From Oscillospiraceae bacterium (GTDB taxonomy: Bacteria; Bacillota; Clostridia; Oscillospirales; Ruminococcaceae), in contig WRCY01000020.1 in the NCBI GenBank assembly GCA_009783695.1, positions 1-36,532 of the forward strand: 36,532 nt of DNA, read 5' to 3'. This document shows positions 36,366 through 36,532 of this stretch, piece by piece (within the stretch, counting starts at the first letter, position 1; every line of letters begins with the position of its first letter). A program made the translations under genes and the position numbers. The notes under the pieces are model-generated. The model was not told the origin of the DNA, searched no databases, and saw only the letters and a program-made list of their open reading frames with translations.

Positions 36366-36526
36366 GGAATCACAACTTTCTCCATTTTATGGTAATTATT
36401 ATACTACCATATTTTTATGGAAAAACAAAGTGATTTTCGTCGTATAGTTTTGTCTATATATGTCGATATTTGCACATGCTTTAAATCACTTAATAAAAAG
36501 CGGGGCACTATTGAAAGTGCCCCGCC
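36366..36526 (-). promoter_or_regulatory. Duplicated promoter-terminator segment, copy B
   Basis: Same segment as 34581-34741 (offset 1785). -10 TATAAT at 36398-36403, near-palindrome CCATAAAAATATGG at 36407-36420, and terminator hairpin at 36493-36526. The hairpin at the window edge implies a third transcription unit beyond it. Confidence 0.8.
36493..36526 (-). terminator. Terminator, third copy of repeated hairpin
   Basis: AAAAAGCGGGGCACT, loop ATTGAA, AGTGCCCCGC. No gene for the next unit is inside the window. Confidence 0.8.
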
Positions 36527-36532
36527 TAAATA

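Overview
The window looks like chromosomal DNA of an anaerobic, endospore-forming, fibre-degrading member of the Clostridia (Ruminococcaceae/Oscillospirales type). The sporulation genes spoIIE and spoIIAA-spoIIAB-sigF, two dockerin-bearing secreted proteins, a GH5 endoglucanase lipoprotein, AAAGGAGG-type ribosome binding sites and many consensus TTGACA-17-TATAAT promoters support this. The species assignment is inference. I see no transposase, integrase, CRISPR array or rRNA.

Layout. 1-1432: a YdbC/PC4-like ssDNA-binding protein, a type I toxin-antitoxin locus (toxin on minus, antisense RNA on plus), and a lipoprotein divergent from an XRE regulator. 1467-5471: the conserved dnaX-ybaB-recR cluster read leftwards. 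Between ybaB and recR it holds a tandemly duplicated repressor/operator/target module and a 50-aa ORF. A 52-aa ORF precedes dnaX. 5571-11388: a palindromic element, a Nudix hydrolase, then rightward a P-type ATPase, rnhA, a NodB-type deacetylase and a bactofilin. 11549-19144: leftward, a polyphosphate polymerase (VTC) with tandem leader ORFs, DUF4956, two small paralogs and an 1826-aa dockerin protein. 19197-22389: an XRE gene, spoIIE and a second type I toxin-antitoxin locus. 22390-27933: AbrB-like, XRE and XRE+zinc-ribbon regulators, then nfeD, GH5 lipoprotein and flotillin. 28014-31367: DUF4234, XRE, a dockerin protein, pyrE, tRNA-Pro(CGG) and a 60-aa ORF. 31464-32885: spoIIAA-spoIIAB-sigF. 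32935-36532: an AT-rich island of two cassettes, each a secreted peptidase plus a lipoprotein, with near-identical promoter/terminator segments.

Several layers of organisation cut across the genes. (1) A recurrent 5' leader element (around GAATCGGGGAAAACG, ending in AGAAAGGACTTAATGAAAAT) precedes at least seven unrelated genes on both strands and often makes their starts look too far upstream. (2) A family of about 80-100 bp palindromic elements with TATAATCAATTAACTT-type ends occupies four intergenic regions. (3) Seven small XRE-type regulators lie in 36 kb, several beside clear inverted-repeat operators.

The best candidates for something undescribed are the repressor module at 2037-2803, where two copies share near-identical flanks but carry different DNA-binding regions and different operators; the three-fold 40-bp repeat that gives the VTC gene two overlapping leader peptides; the shared leader element; and the peptidase+lipoprotein cassettes at the right end. 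All functions are inferred from sequence patterns and family knowledge; no searches were run.
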